The notes beneath the pieces are model-generated. The model did no database searches and was not told where the DNA came from. It worked only from the letters and a program-made list of their open reading frames with translations. 64,000 nt of DNA, taken from contig JAILOU010000044.1 of assembly GCA_024690665.1 (NCBI GenBank), positions 1 through 64,000 of the forward strand, written 5' to 3'. A program made the translations under genes and the position numbers. Below are positions 17,846 to 26,805 of the stretch, in pieces (position 1 is the stretch's first letter; every line of letters begins with the position of its first letter). This stretch comes from Eubacterium sp. GTDB lineage: Bacteria; Bacillota; Clostridia; Lachnospirales; Lachnospiraceae.

Positions 17846-19507
17846 ATGATGAATAACAAAAGATATGAAAAGTCTCCGGTCATCGATTTCCCGGAAAGAC
17901 AGTGGCCTAATAAAGAAATCGAAAAAGCACCAATCTGGTGTAGTGTCGATCTTAGAGATGGTAATCAGGCTTTGATTGAGCCGATGAATGTAGAAGAGAA
18001 GATGGAGATGTTCCAGATGCTGATTGATCTGGGATTCAAGGAAATTGAGATTGGATTTCCGGCAGCTTCTCAGATAGAATTTGATTTTTTAAGAGAACTT
18101 GTCAGACAGAATATGATTCCGGATGATGTGACGGTTCAGGTTCTGACACAGTGTAGAGAGCATTTGATTCGAAGAACATTTGAAGCAATCGAAGGAATTA
18201 AGAATGTAATTGTACATATCTATAATTCTACATCTGTGATTCAAAGAAAAGTCGTATTCCATATGGAAAAGGATGAAATCAGACAGATTGCGATTGAGGG
18301 AACCAAGATGGTAAGACAGCTTGCTGCAGACTTTGACGGCAACATCACCTTGGAGTATTCTCCGGAAAGTTTTATGGGAACCGAGCTGGAATTTTCGCTG
18401 GATATCTGTACGGCAGTTCAGGAGGCATGGGATCATTTTAATGACAATCCGATTATCTTCAATCTTCCACTTACCGTGGAGATGAACACTCCGAATGTCT
18501 ATGCGGACCAGGTAGAGTGGATGGATCGACATTTTAAAGAAAGAGAACATGTCATCATCAGTATTCATCCGCATAACGACAGAGGAACCGGTGTTGCGGC
18601 AACAGAACTTGCACTTCTTGCCGGCGCAGACCGTGTAGAAGGAACACTGTTTGGCAATGGTGAGCGTACCGGTAATGTAGATGTACTGACAGTTGCTTAT
18701 AATATGTTCTCGCAAGGAATTGACCCGAAGTTGAACATTGATAATGTAAAGAAGATTGCAGAAGTATATGAACGTTGTTGCAAGATGGATATTCCAATGC
18801 GTCATCCATATGCGGGTCAGCTTGTATTTACTGCATTTTCAGGATCGCATCAGGATGCTATCAACAAGGGAAAACAGTATCTTGAAGAACATGACTGCAA
18901 GATTTGGGATGTGCCATATCTGCCAATCGACCCGGCAGACATTGGAAGAGAATACGAGCCGGTTGTTCGAATTAACAGCCAGTCCGGTAAGGGCGGCGTT
19001 GCCTTTATTATGGATATGAACTTTGGATATAAATTGCCAAAGAGCATGCATAGAGAATTTGCAGATGTAATTCAAAAGATTTCTGAGAAGAAGGGCGGAG
19101 AAGTTTCGCCGGAAGAAATCAAGAAAGCATTTGATAAAGAATACCTGGATCAGAACACACCATTTACATTTGGCAGAGTTAAGGTTGAAGATGTTGGAGA
19201 ACATGACGCACATGCCAAATTGGAATTTTCTTATAAGGGCGAAAATATGGTTTCAGAAGCGGTTGGAAATGGTCCGTTAAATGCCGTTAAAGAAGCAATC
19301 GCTAAAAAGGTAGATGTCAATGTGAGAGTGCTCGATTATACAGAGCATGCGCTTAGCGCAGGTTCGGAAGCGAAGGCTGCTGCTTATATTCATCTGAAAG
19401 ATCTGGATTCCGGAAAGGACACCTTTGGTGTGGGACTTAGTTCTAATATTACAAGAGCGTCTGTGCGCGCCTTGTTTAGTGCGTTGAACCGATTGAGTGA
19501 GAGATAG
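17846..19507 (+). CDS. leuA: 2-isopropylmalate synthase (type 2)
   Basis: It condenses acetyl-CoA and 2-oxoisovalerate in the first step of leucine synthesis. The 553-residue protein has a TIM-barrel domain with SVDLRDGNQA (about 34-43) and the metal-binding HPHNDRGTG motif (about 241-249), followed by the C-terminal LeuA allosteric domain (about 425-553) that gives leucine feedback. The N-terminal IDFPERQWPN segment places it with the longer, actinobacterial/fungal-like type. No T-box or leader peptide fits in the 45 bases before it. Other leucine genes are not adjacent. The ribosome binding site is TGGAG. Confidence 0.95.
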   Translation: MMNNKRYEKSPVIDFPERQWPNKEIEKAPIWCSVDLRDGNQALIEPMNVEEKMEMFQMLIDLGFKEIEIGFPAASQIEFDFLRELVRQNMIPDDVTVQVLTQCREHLIRRTFEAIEGIKNVIVHIYNSTSVIQRKVVFHMEKDEIRQIAIEGTKMVRQLAADFDGNITLEYSPESFMGTELEFSLDICTAVQEAWDHFNDNPIIFNLPLTVEMNTPNVYADQVEWMDRHFKEREHVIISIHPHNDRGTGVAATELALLAGADRVEGTLFGNGERTGNVDVLTVAYNMFSQGIDPKLNIDNVKKIAEVYERCCKMDIPMRHPYAGQLVFTAFSGSHQDAINKGKQYLEEHDCKIWDVPYLPIDPADIGREYEPVVRINSQSGKGGVAFIMDMNFGYKLPKSMHREFADVIQKISEKKGGEVSPEEIKKAFDKEYLDQNTPFTFGRVKVEDVGEHDAHAKLEFSYKGENMVSEAVGNGPLNAVKEAIAKKVDVNVRVLDYTEHALSAGSEAKAAAYIHLKDLDSGKDTFGVGLSSNITRASVRALFSALNRLSER

Positions 19508-19508
19508 T

Positions 19509-20912
19509 ATGAATGAAAGAAAAAGAAATGATGATGTAAAAGCATCGATACGAAAATTGGAAGCCATCATAGAAATAGCGGCACTGGCCATATTGTTTTT
19601 CTTGGTGTGGCGAGGATTTTACCGTGTGGAGGGACATCTTTTTAACGGAAGAGGAAAGTATGTCCTTCTAGGCGTGTATGCGTTATTGATCATCATATTG
19701 TTTTATTATAGCGAGGGATTTAAGTTTGGCTACCTGCGTTTGACAGATGTGGTGATATCTCAGTGGGTTGCCCTCGTAATTGTGAATTTTATTACGTACT
19801 TTCAGCTGTCGCTGATGATTAATAAGATGATTAACCCATTTCCACTTGTGGGAATGACCTTCCTGGGGATGGCCATCTGTTTGATTATGTCGTATATATT
19901 CTCGGTGATTTACCACAGGCTTTATGTCCCCAGAAATATGGTGCTGATCTATGGAGATATTAAAGCCGTATCCATCAAATTGAAGCTGGATACCCGTTCT
20001 GATAAATATCGAATTACAAGAATGGTATCTACCGATGAGGGTCTTGAGGCAATCTGCAGGATTATTGATCAGCATGATGCCGTTGTTATTAACGATGTGC
20101 ATGCCGAGATGCGTAATGATATTATGAAGTATTGTTATAAGACTTGTACAAGAGCCTACATCGTACCGAAGATTTCGGATATCATCAATCGCGGGGCAAA
20201 GGATATTAATCTGTTTGATACTCCGCTTTTACTGGTTAAGGGAACGGGACTTACGAGAGCACAGGCGGCTGGAAAGAGAGCATTTGATTTGATTTTCTCT
20301 ATCATCGCGCTGGCACCGGGGCTTCCGATCATGCTGATTGTAGCAATTGCAATCAAGCTTGATGATCACGGACCTGTTTTCTACAGACAAAAAAGAGTTA
20401 CCAAGGATGGACAGGTCTTTGATATTCTAAAATTCAGAAGTATGGTAGTGGATGCGGAAAAGGATGGAAAGTCCAGACCGGCTACGCAAAATGATCCGCG
20501 TATTACAAGAGTCGGTAAAGTAATCAGAGCATCCCGATTAGATGAACTTCCACAGGTGCTTAACATCTTCAAAGGTGATATGAGCTGGTGCGGACCTCGG
20601 CCGGAGCGATGCGAACATGTGGAGAAGTACACAAAGCTGATTCCGGAGTTTGTATATAGAAGTAAGGTAAAGGGCGGTCTTACCGGATATGCCCAGATCT
20701 ACGGAAAATACAACACATCCGCATATGATAAATTGAGACTGGACCTTATGTATATCGAAAATTATTCCATTCTCACCGATCTTAAACTGCTTCTAATGAC
20801 AATTAAGATTATGTTTAAGAAAGAGTCCACAGAAGGTTTTGATAAAGTGATTGACGAACATGTCCTTCAAGAACTTGTGGAAAAAAATAAGCGAAAGGAA
20901 CAAGACGCATAA
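19509..20912 (+). CDS. Polyprenyl-phosphate sugar-1-phosphate transferase
   Basis: This enzyme type starts assembly of surface polysaccharides by moving a sugar-1-phosphate from a nucleotide sugar to undecaprenyl phosphate. The 467 residues have a run of N-terminal membrane helices (about 22-140), a central Rossmann-like segment, and the bacterial sugar transferase domain: KRAFDLIFSI (about 258), VFYRQKRV, FDILKFRSM, RVGKVIRASRLDELPQ, MSWCGPRPE and GLTGYAQIYGKYNT. ATG 19509 is used as start because GTG 19497 lies inside leuA. The next gene starts directly after the stop. It is probably the priming enzyme of the cluster; the sugar is unknown. Confidence 0.9.
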   Translation: MNERKRNDDVKASIRKLEAIIEIAALAILFFLVWRGFYRVEGHLFNGRGKYVLLGVYALLIIILFYYSEGFKFGYLRLTDVVISQWVALVIVNFITYFQLSLMINKMINPFPLVGMTFLGMAICLIMSYIFSVIYHRLYVPRNMVLIYGDIKAVSIKLKLDTRSDKYRITRMVSTDEGLEAICRIIDQHDAVVINDVHAEMRNDIMKYCYKTCTRAYIVPKISDIINRGAKDINLFDTPLLLVKGTGLTRAQAAGKRAFDLIFSIIALAPGLPIMLIVAIAIKLDDHGPVFYRQKRVTKDGQVFDILKFRSMVVDAEKDGKSRPATQNDPRITRVGKVIRASRLDELPQVLNIFKGDMSWCGPRPERCEHVEKYTKLIPEFVYRSKVKGGLTGYAQIYGKYNTSAYDKLRLDLMYIENYSILTDLKLLLMTIKIMFKKESTEGFDKVIDEHVLQELVEKNKRKEQDA

Positions 20913-22040
20913 ATGAAGTTGATCGTCTGCCTGGGCAGAGTGTTTATGCAAATTTTATATAGTCTGTATAAATTACGGCCGGTGCGCAATCAGATTTTGA
21001 TTGTGTCTAGGCAATCGAATCAGCCGTCGATAGACATTCGCTTGCTGGAAGAGAGGTTGCATCAGACGATGCCGAATTACACCGTGAAAGTGATGTGCCG
21101 GTATTCTAAGAGCGCGGCGAGTCTGGATGTTCCTTATATCAGATATGTCATGGGACCGCTTATGAAGGCATTTGCCACATCAAAGGTTGTGGTATTAGAT
21201 GGATATTGCATACCGGCCAGTATGCTAAAGCATCGTCCGCAACTTAAGATTATCCAGATGTGGCATGCAATGGGCTGCTTTAAAAAATTTGGATTTGCAA
21301 CGGTCGGCGAAGAAGGTGGTTACACTCCGGAATTTGCGAAGATGATGCATATGCATGAAAACTACGATTACGTATTTACCAGTTCCGAAACATGTAAAAA
21401 GGCTTTTGCCGAGGCATTTCATGTATCTGAGGAGAAGATGAAAGTTATGCCGCTTCCGAGGATGGACTTTATTCGCGATGAGCGTTATGTCAAGGAGTGC
21501 CGACAAAGAATCATAGAGACCTATCCGCAGCTTGACGATGGAAAGGCGGTGATTTTATATGCGCCCACCTTTCGTAAAGATGCTGATAATGAAGGCTTTA
21601 TTCGTGATTTTGCAAAAGCGTGTGACCTTGAGAAGTATCATCTTGTCGTAAAGCCGCATCCGATTATAAAAGGGATTACTCTTGGACAGGGAATTATCTG
21701 CGATTACAAGTTTCAATCGATTGAGATGCTTTCGGTGTGCGACTATGTTGTCAGTGATTATTCGGCCTTTGTGCTAGAGGCGGCCTTGGCGAATAAACCG
21801 ATATTCAGGTATGTGCCGGATGAAGAAGAATATCTACAAAGGAGAGGCTTTTTCACAGATATCCGGACGCAGTGGCCGGGATGCCGGGAGGCGGATGCAG
21901 ATGCTTTGATGCAAGCAATTGAACAAGACAGGTTTGATTTATCTGAGGTGAAAACATTTGCACAAAAGTATGTACAGACGAATGTGCAGGCGACGAAGCA
22001 GATTGCATCCTTTATACAGGAATTAACGGTGGGTTCATGA
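20913..22040 (+). CDS. CDP-glycerol/ribitol-type phosphotransferase (TagB/TagF family) 1
   Basis: The 375-residue protein belongs to the CDP-glycerol glycerophosphotransferase family, which primes or polymerises polyol-phosphate chains of wall teichoic acid at the inner membrane face. Landmarks are WHAMGCFKKFG near residue 118 with the conserved His, VFTSSE, LYAPTFRKD, VVKPHPI with the second conserved His, and SDYSAFVLEAALANKPI. There is no extra domain, so it is TagB-sized rather than TagF-sized. It begins right after the preceding stop codon and overlaps the next gene by four bases. Donor could be CDP-glycerol or CDP-ribitol; tarIJ nearby favours ribitol, but that is inference. Confidence 0.88.
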   Translation: MKLIVCLGRVFMQILYSLYKLRPVRNQILIVSRQSNQPSIDIRLLEERLHQTMPNYTVKVMCRYSKSAASLDVPYIRYVMGPLMKAFATSKVVVLDGYCIPASMLKHRPQLKIIQMWHAMGCFKKFGFATVGEEGGYTPEFAKMMHMHENYDYVFTSSETCKKAFAEAFHVSEEKMKVMPLPRMDFIRDERYVKECRQRIIETYPQLDDGKAVILYAPTFRKDADNEGFIRDFAKACDLEKYHLVVKPHPIIKGITLGQGIICDYKFQSIEMLSVCDYVVSDYSAFVLEAALANKPIFRYVPDEEEYLQRRGFFTDIRTQWPGCREADADALMQAIEQDRFDLSEVKTFAQKYVQTNVQATKQIASFIQELTVGS

Positions 22041-23182
22041 AGATAAAAAGATATGCAAAAAAAGCGGTGACGATGAGCGGGGATATTATATTGAACCGCC
22101 TCTTTCATGTGTTGCCGGTGAAACAAAATAAAATACTGTTTTTATCAGATGTCCGAGCACAACTAGATGGTAATCTTGCTTTTGTAAGAGATGCTTTACC
22201 GCCGGGGTATGAGGTAGTCACTTCTCTTAAGGGGGATAGAAGTGAGCGGTTGTCTTTTTCGCAGTGGATTGCAAGAAATAAGAATCTTGCAACATCAAGA
22301 GCCGTCTTTTTGGATGATTTTTCCGATTCGACGGCATTTATGCATGTTAGGGAAGGACAAGATCTGATACAGTTATGGCACGGCTCGGGAGCCTTTAAAA
22401 AGTTTGGTTACGGTCGTGCCGAAGAAACGGGAGACTTAAAACATGTACATCCCGGATATAAGAGATATACGAAGGCAATTGTCAGTAGTGAAGAGATTCG
22501 TCCCATCTACGCCAGGGCTTATGGTATCAGCGAGGACAAAGTATATGCAACCGGAGTCCCAAGGACGGATGCATTTTTTGATGAAGGGTATCGAAGAAAA
22601 AAGATACAAGGATTTTATGAACAGTATCCTATGTTAAGGGAAAAGAAAATCATAATTTTTGCCCCAACGTATCGTGGCGACCGTGTCGAAGAGGCAGGGT
22701 ATGCGTTTGATAAGTTGGATTTGGCGCAGATGTATGACAGTCTGGGGGATGAATATGCCATTATATTTAAGTGGCATCCGGCCTTGTATCAGCGAATGAA
22801 AAGAGAGCATATAGGTCTATGCGATTTGACGAAGTACTCAGATTTTGCGTATGATATGTCAGAGTATAGAGAAGTGAATGATTTATTGTTTGTGGCAGAT
22901 GTTTTGGTAACAGATTATTCGTCGGTTATCTTTGATTATGCTCTTTTGAATAAGCCGATTGTCTATTATACTTATGACCTGGAAAACTATGCTGAGGGAA
23001 GGGGCCTTTATTTTCCATTTCAATCATATGTCTACGGTGCGGTGGCAAACAATCTAGAAGAACTGATTGATGCGATTAAAACCGCAGATGTATTTCAGGG
23101 GGAGAGGGAAACATTCATAAAACGATTTGCTTCAGCCAATACCGGAGAAGCAAGTAAGCGTGTTGTAGAACTAATCAGTTAA
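22037..23182 (+). CDS. CDP-glycerol/ribitol-type phosphotransferase 2
   Basis: This is a second member of the same family, 381 residues long. It shows LWHGSGAFKKFGYG near residue 114, AIVSSEEIRPIYARAYGI, PRTDAFF, IIFAPTYRGDR, IFKWHPALY and VTDYSSVIFDYALLNKPIVYYTYDLENY, which together give the full set of family motifs. The start codon overlaps the stop of the first copy (ATGA), so translation is coupled. The two paralogues differ clearly, which suggests successive roles such as linker primer and polymerase. A secreted metallophosphoesterase gene follows after 26 bases. Confidence 0.9.
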   Translation: MKIKRYAKKAVTMSGDIILNRLFHVLPVKQNKILFLSDVRAQLDGNLAFVRDALPPGYEVVTSLKGDRSERLSFSQWIARNKNLATSRAVFLDDFSDSTAFMHVREGQDLIQLWHGSGAFKKFGYGRAEETGDLKHVHPGYKRYTKAIVSSEEIRPIYARAYGISEDKVYATGVPRTDAFFDEGYRRKKIQGFYEQYPMLREKKIIIFAPTYRGDRVEEAGYAFDKLDLAQMYDSLGDEYAIIFKWHPALYQRMKREHIGLCDLTKYSDFAYDMSEYREVNDLLFVADVLVTDYSSVIFDYALLNKPIVYYTYDLENYAEGRGLYFPFQSYVYGAVANNLEELIDAIKTADVFQGERETFIKRFASANTGEASKRVVELIS

Positions 23183-23208
23183 AAAAATACGAAAGAAGAG
23201 AGAAAAAA

Positions 23209-24984
23209 GTGAGAACAATTAGTATTACGAGAAAAAGACTGCTGATTATGGCAATTATGGCAGCAGTGGTTATGATTATGTTTGGCGCTCAACCAAAGAA
23301 GACACAGGCAGCAACGATTTTATCGAGCAAAAGTGTGAAGGTGGAAACTTCAAAAACTCTGAAAGTAAAGTTTAAATCCAAATTATCAGAAGTTCCAACC
23401 GTAACTTCAACCAACAGTAAGGTGGTAAAGGTAAAAAAAGTATCAAAAAAAGCGATTAAAATTAAAGGCGTTTCAAAAGGAACTGCTTACATTAAGATTA
23501 CTTATAAGAATAAAACCTATAAGTGCAAGGTAACAGTAAAAAAACCAACATTAAAAGCATCATCAAAAACATCTGTGGGATTTGTTTCGACTGCAGTGAT
23601 GAAGAATGCATTATCAGATTCGGCAACCTGGTCAAGTTCGAATACAAAAGTGCTTTCCGTAAAGAAAAAGTCGAATGCAACAAAGGCTAAGATTAAAGCA
23701 AAAAAGGCCGGAAAAGCAAAAATCACGGTTAAATACAATGGAAAGACTTATACGAAGAAGATATCGGTTACAAAGGCGTCAATGAATGTAGACAGTGCAA
23801 GTATAGCGCCTACAAGAACCAAGAACCTGACCGTTGAAAACCTGCCGAGCGGTGTCACAAGTAAGGTGTGCAGCTGGTCTAAGATTTCTTCAAAAAAATC
23901 AACAAAATATGTCTACTATGCAGTGAGTGATAAATCTATCGCAAAACTGACAGCCAAATCAAACGGTAAGGTACAGGTGAAAGGTTACTGTACGGGGACG
24001 GTAACCGTAAAAGCGAATTTTAATGGAGTAATCTGTACAACGAAGATTAAGGTGAAGATTCCATCTTACTGGAAATCAGAGATTTCAACATCGAAAAAGG
24101 CGGTAAAATCAATACGTACTACATCGAGCAGTCTGTCGGAATTTATTTATCTGACGGATTCTCACTGGTATGGAAATGCCGGACAGTCGCCGGCGATTGT
24201 CAATAAGTTGTCTTCAGACTTAGATATTGATTTCGCAGTTCATGGCGGAGATGTTATCTATAAACATGAATCATCTTCCAGCTCGGCAATAGCAGAGATT
24301 AAGGAGTTTGTATCGCTGTTTGACTCAAGTCTTAACCTGATGCATGTAGTGGGAAATCATGATGACAACTCGACATTTAATGATGATGCAAGTTCTTATC
24401 TGTCGAATAGTACAATCCGTTCTTTGCTGATGTCGCCACAGGCATCGTTCGCGACAGTGAAGTCAAGTAGTTTTGATTCGTATTATGATGATACGACGCA
24501 GAAAGTTCGTTATATCAATTTCTATTATGATCACTCCACGAAGGCGGCGTATACTGACATTACGTGGGTGGATGAGAGAGTATCCGAACTTTCTAGCGAC
24601 TGGTCTGTTGTGTTATTGTCACATGCGTACTATGGAACCGCAGACAAGGGAGAAAGCGTGGGCGTTCAGTCAGAGGCGAAGGCGCTTGGTAATCATTTCT
24701 TAGAGCTCGATCAAAATACAGATGCGAATATTATCTTGTGGATGGTAGGACACTCCCACAGAGATTTAGACACTGTATTATCGAATGATACGGATGAGAT
24801 TCAGGTCGTGTGCACCAACACAGACTGTTTCGACAGAAGTGAAATACACGGCGGACTTGCAATGACCGAAAAGACGATTACAGAACAGGTAATCGATGTG
24901 GTACAGATTGATACCACAAATCGAATGATCTATTATACACGTGTAGGGGCAGGCGTAGATCGATCATTTAGTTATAGTGAATAA
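23209..24984 (+). CDS. Secreted metallophosphoesterase with Ig-like repeats
   Basis: The 591-residue protein has a signal peptide (RKRLLIMAIMAAVVMIMFGA, cleaved near residue 35), about three lysine-rich Ig-like (Big_2-type) repeats up to residue 285 (phrases KVTVKKPT, KISVTKA, STNSKVVKVKKVSKK), and a calcineurin-like phosphoesterase domain. Its metal ligands are all present: D317 and H319 in TDSHW, D348 in GGD, N383-H384-D385 in GNHD, H472 in LLSHA, and H515/H517 in GHSH. It acts outside the cell. Position between two polyol-phosphotransferase genes suggests a phosphodiester of the surface polymer as substrate; this is inference. The start is GTG. Confidence 0.87.
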   Translation: MRTISITRKRLLIMAIMAAVVMIMFGAQPKKTQAATILSSKSVKVETSKTLKVKFKSKLSEVPTVTSTNSKVVKVKKVSKKAIKIKGVSKGTAYIKITYKNKTYKCKVTVKKPTLKASSKTSVGFVSTAVMKNALSDSATWSSSNTKVLSVKKKSNATKAKIKAKKAGKAKITVKYNGKTYTKKISVTKASMNVDSASIAPTRTKNLTVENLPSGVTSKVCSWSKISSKKSTKYVYYAVSDKSIAKLTAKSNGKVQVKGYCTGTVTVKANFNGVICTTKIKVKIPSYWKSEISTSKKAVKSIRTTSSSLSEFIYLTDSHWYGNAGQSPAIVNKLSSDLDIDFAVHGGDVIYKHESSSSSAIAEIKEFVSLFDSSLNLMHVVGNHDDNSTFNDDASSYLSNSTIRSLLMSPQASFATVKSSSFDSYYDDTTQKVRYINFYYDHSTKAAYTDITWVDERVSELSSDWSVVLLSHAYYGTADKGESVGVQSEAKALGNHFLELDQNTDANIILWMVGHSHRDLDTVLSNDTDEIQVVCTNTDCFDRSEIHGGLAMTEKTITEQVIDVVQIDTTNRMIYYTRVGAGVDRSFSYSE

Positions 24985-24997
24985 TCAGAGGTGTTAA

Positions 24998-26761
24998 ATG
25001 GAATTTACAATTAAAGATTTAAGTATTGAAGAAAATAAAATGGATATTTCCATAATGCTTCATTTTGATAAATATCTGCCCGGAGTTACAGAACCACGAG
25101 TGATTCTTTGCTTTGATAATGGAACTGACGAGCGTCGTCTTCCAATCCTGATTAATGCTTGTTATCCGGATGTGGCGGGAGAAGGCGCAACGGCGTTTGG
25201 ACTATATCAGTATACATTTGAAAATGTTTTTTGGAACTGTGCCTGGAAAGAGTGCGATATTCGATTTGAGGTCGAGTACGGACCGGAAAGTTCCGATGCC
25301 GTGGCATTTACTTTTGATAATCCCAAGAGTGTTGATAAACAGGCCTCCCAAAAAGGAGAGACTCTGTTACATATCAATCTCAATGAACCGATAGATGCAA
25401 CGATACCGGATAATCCCGGTGTTGGAAAGGTGTTCCTGGGAATGGTGATTAACGCTGTTAACATACTTCTTGGAATCTGTTTGATTCCCTGGTTTATTCT
25501 GGATTGTCTTGGCATTATGTTTCTTGGAACGGAAAAAAGAAACGAGACGATAGAAGGTTCCTTAAAAAAACAGTTTGTCTATTATGTTGGATGGCGTTAC
25601 TTTGGATTTAACCGGATTACCAATGGGGTGAAAGGTGTAAAGGAAAAAATCTTTACGCTGATTCATTTGTGGCAGGATGCACTTCATCCACACAAGGAAG
25701 GCGTTTTGTTTTTAAGTGTTCGTCGTAACGATATGACGGGGAACTTTGAGTATGTATACGATGAATTAAAGCGTCTTGATCCGAATATAAAAATTACGAA
25801 ATGGCTTCATGCGGAAGAAATTCAGGAAATCAAGATTCGGACACTGATTGAGATGGTAAAAAAGATTGCGCGGGCGAAAGTCATTATTGTGGATGATTTT
25901 GTTCCGTACCTGTCACAGATTAATGTTTCATCAAAATCAAAGGTGGTTCAGTTGTGGCATGCGTGTGGTGCGTTTAAAACATTTGGGTTCTCCAGACTTG
26001 GTAAGAAGGGGGGGCCTACGCAGAAGTCGAAAAATCACAGAGACTATGATTATGTCTTTGTTTCTTCTGAACATATTGGTAAATATTATGCAGAAGGATT
26101 TGGCGTTGCGGACCATAAGGTTTATTCGCTCGGTGTACCAAGAACCGATATCTTCTTTAGTGAAACATATAAAAAGAAGATTACTGAGCAAATCTATCAA
26201 AATTATCCGTTCTTAAAGGATAAAAAGATTCTGCTGTTTGCACCGACCTTTAGAGGTAATGGTAAGAAAACAGCATATTATGACAAAGATGCCTTTGATC
26301 CAAACAGGGTGATTGGCGCACTTTCGGATGAGTATGTTTTGCTGATTAAGCATCATCCGTTTGTACAGATGAAGTATCAGGTAAAACCGGAGAATGAAGG
26401 AAGAATTTTTGATTTTTCACAAGAATCAGAAATTAATGAGTTGTTATTTATCACAGATGTACTGATTACAGATTATTCTTCTGTGATATATGAGGCATCA
26501 CTTTTGAATCTTCCGATTTTATTTTATGCATATGATGTTCAAGAGTATATTGCTTATCGAGATTTCTATGCGAGGGACTTTAATGAATTTGTTCCGGGCA
26601 AGATTGTGCGGGATGAGAAATCGATGATTCAGGCAATTATAGAAAAAGACTTTGAACATGAAAAAGTTCAAACCTTTAGTTATAAAAATTTTGATATTCA
26701 GGATGGCAAGTCGTCTCAAAGAGTTGCTCAAAAAATTCTGGATATCGCGCTGGACAGATAA
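24998..26761 (+). CDS. CDP-glycerol/ribitol-type phosphotransferase 3 with N-terminal beta domain
   Basis: This is the third and longest family member, 587 residues. Residues 1-130 form a beta-rich domain I do not recognise. Residues about 147-178 (VFLGMVINAVNILLGICLIPWFILDCLGI) are strongly hydrophobic and could be a membrane hairpin. The catalytic part follows with LWHACGAFKTFGFS, FVSSEHI, PRTDIFF, LLFAPTFRGNG, LIKHHPFV and ITDYSSVIYEASLLNLPILFYAYD. The layout resembles TagF polymerases, which also carry an N-terminal domain, but the membrane segment in between is unusual. The ribosome binding site is AGAGGTG; LicD follows 44 bases later. Confidence 0.87.
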   Translation: MEFTIKDLSIEENKMDISIMLHFDKYLPGVTEPRVILCFDNGTDERRLPILINACYPDVAGEGATAFGLYQYTFENVFWNCAWKECDIRFEVEYGPESSDAVAFTFDNPKSVDKQASQKGETLLHINLNEPIDATIPDNPGVGKVFLGMVINAVNILLGICLIPWFILDCLGIMFLGTEKRNETIEGSLKKQFVYYVGWRYFGFNRITNGVKGVKEKIFTLIHLWQDALHPHKEGVLFLSVRRNDMTGNFEYVYDELKRLDPNIKITKWLHAEEIQEIKIRTLIEMVKKIARAKVIIVDDFVPYLSQINVSSKSKVVQLWHACGAFKTFGFSRLGKKGGPTQKSKNHRDYDYVFVSSEHIGKYYAEGFGVADHKVYSLGVPRTDIFFSETYKKKITEQIYQNYPFLKDKKILLFAPTFRGNGKKTAYYDKDAFDPNRVIGALSDEYVLLIKHHPFVQMKYQVKPENEGRIFDFSQESEINELLFITDVLITDYSSVIYEASLLNLPILFYAYDVQEYIAYRDFYARDFNEFVPGKIVRDEKSMIQAIIEKDFEHEKVQTFSYKNFDIQDGKSSQRVAQKILDIALDR

Positions 26762-26805
26762 TAAAAAAGGGGAAATACAACAGTATTTAAGGGAGAGTAA
26801 AAGAA

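Noticed and set aside
17800-17846. Possible leucine T-box or leader peptide before leuA
   Set aside because: The gap is 45 bases and holds only a ribosome binding site.
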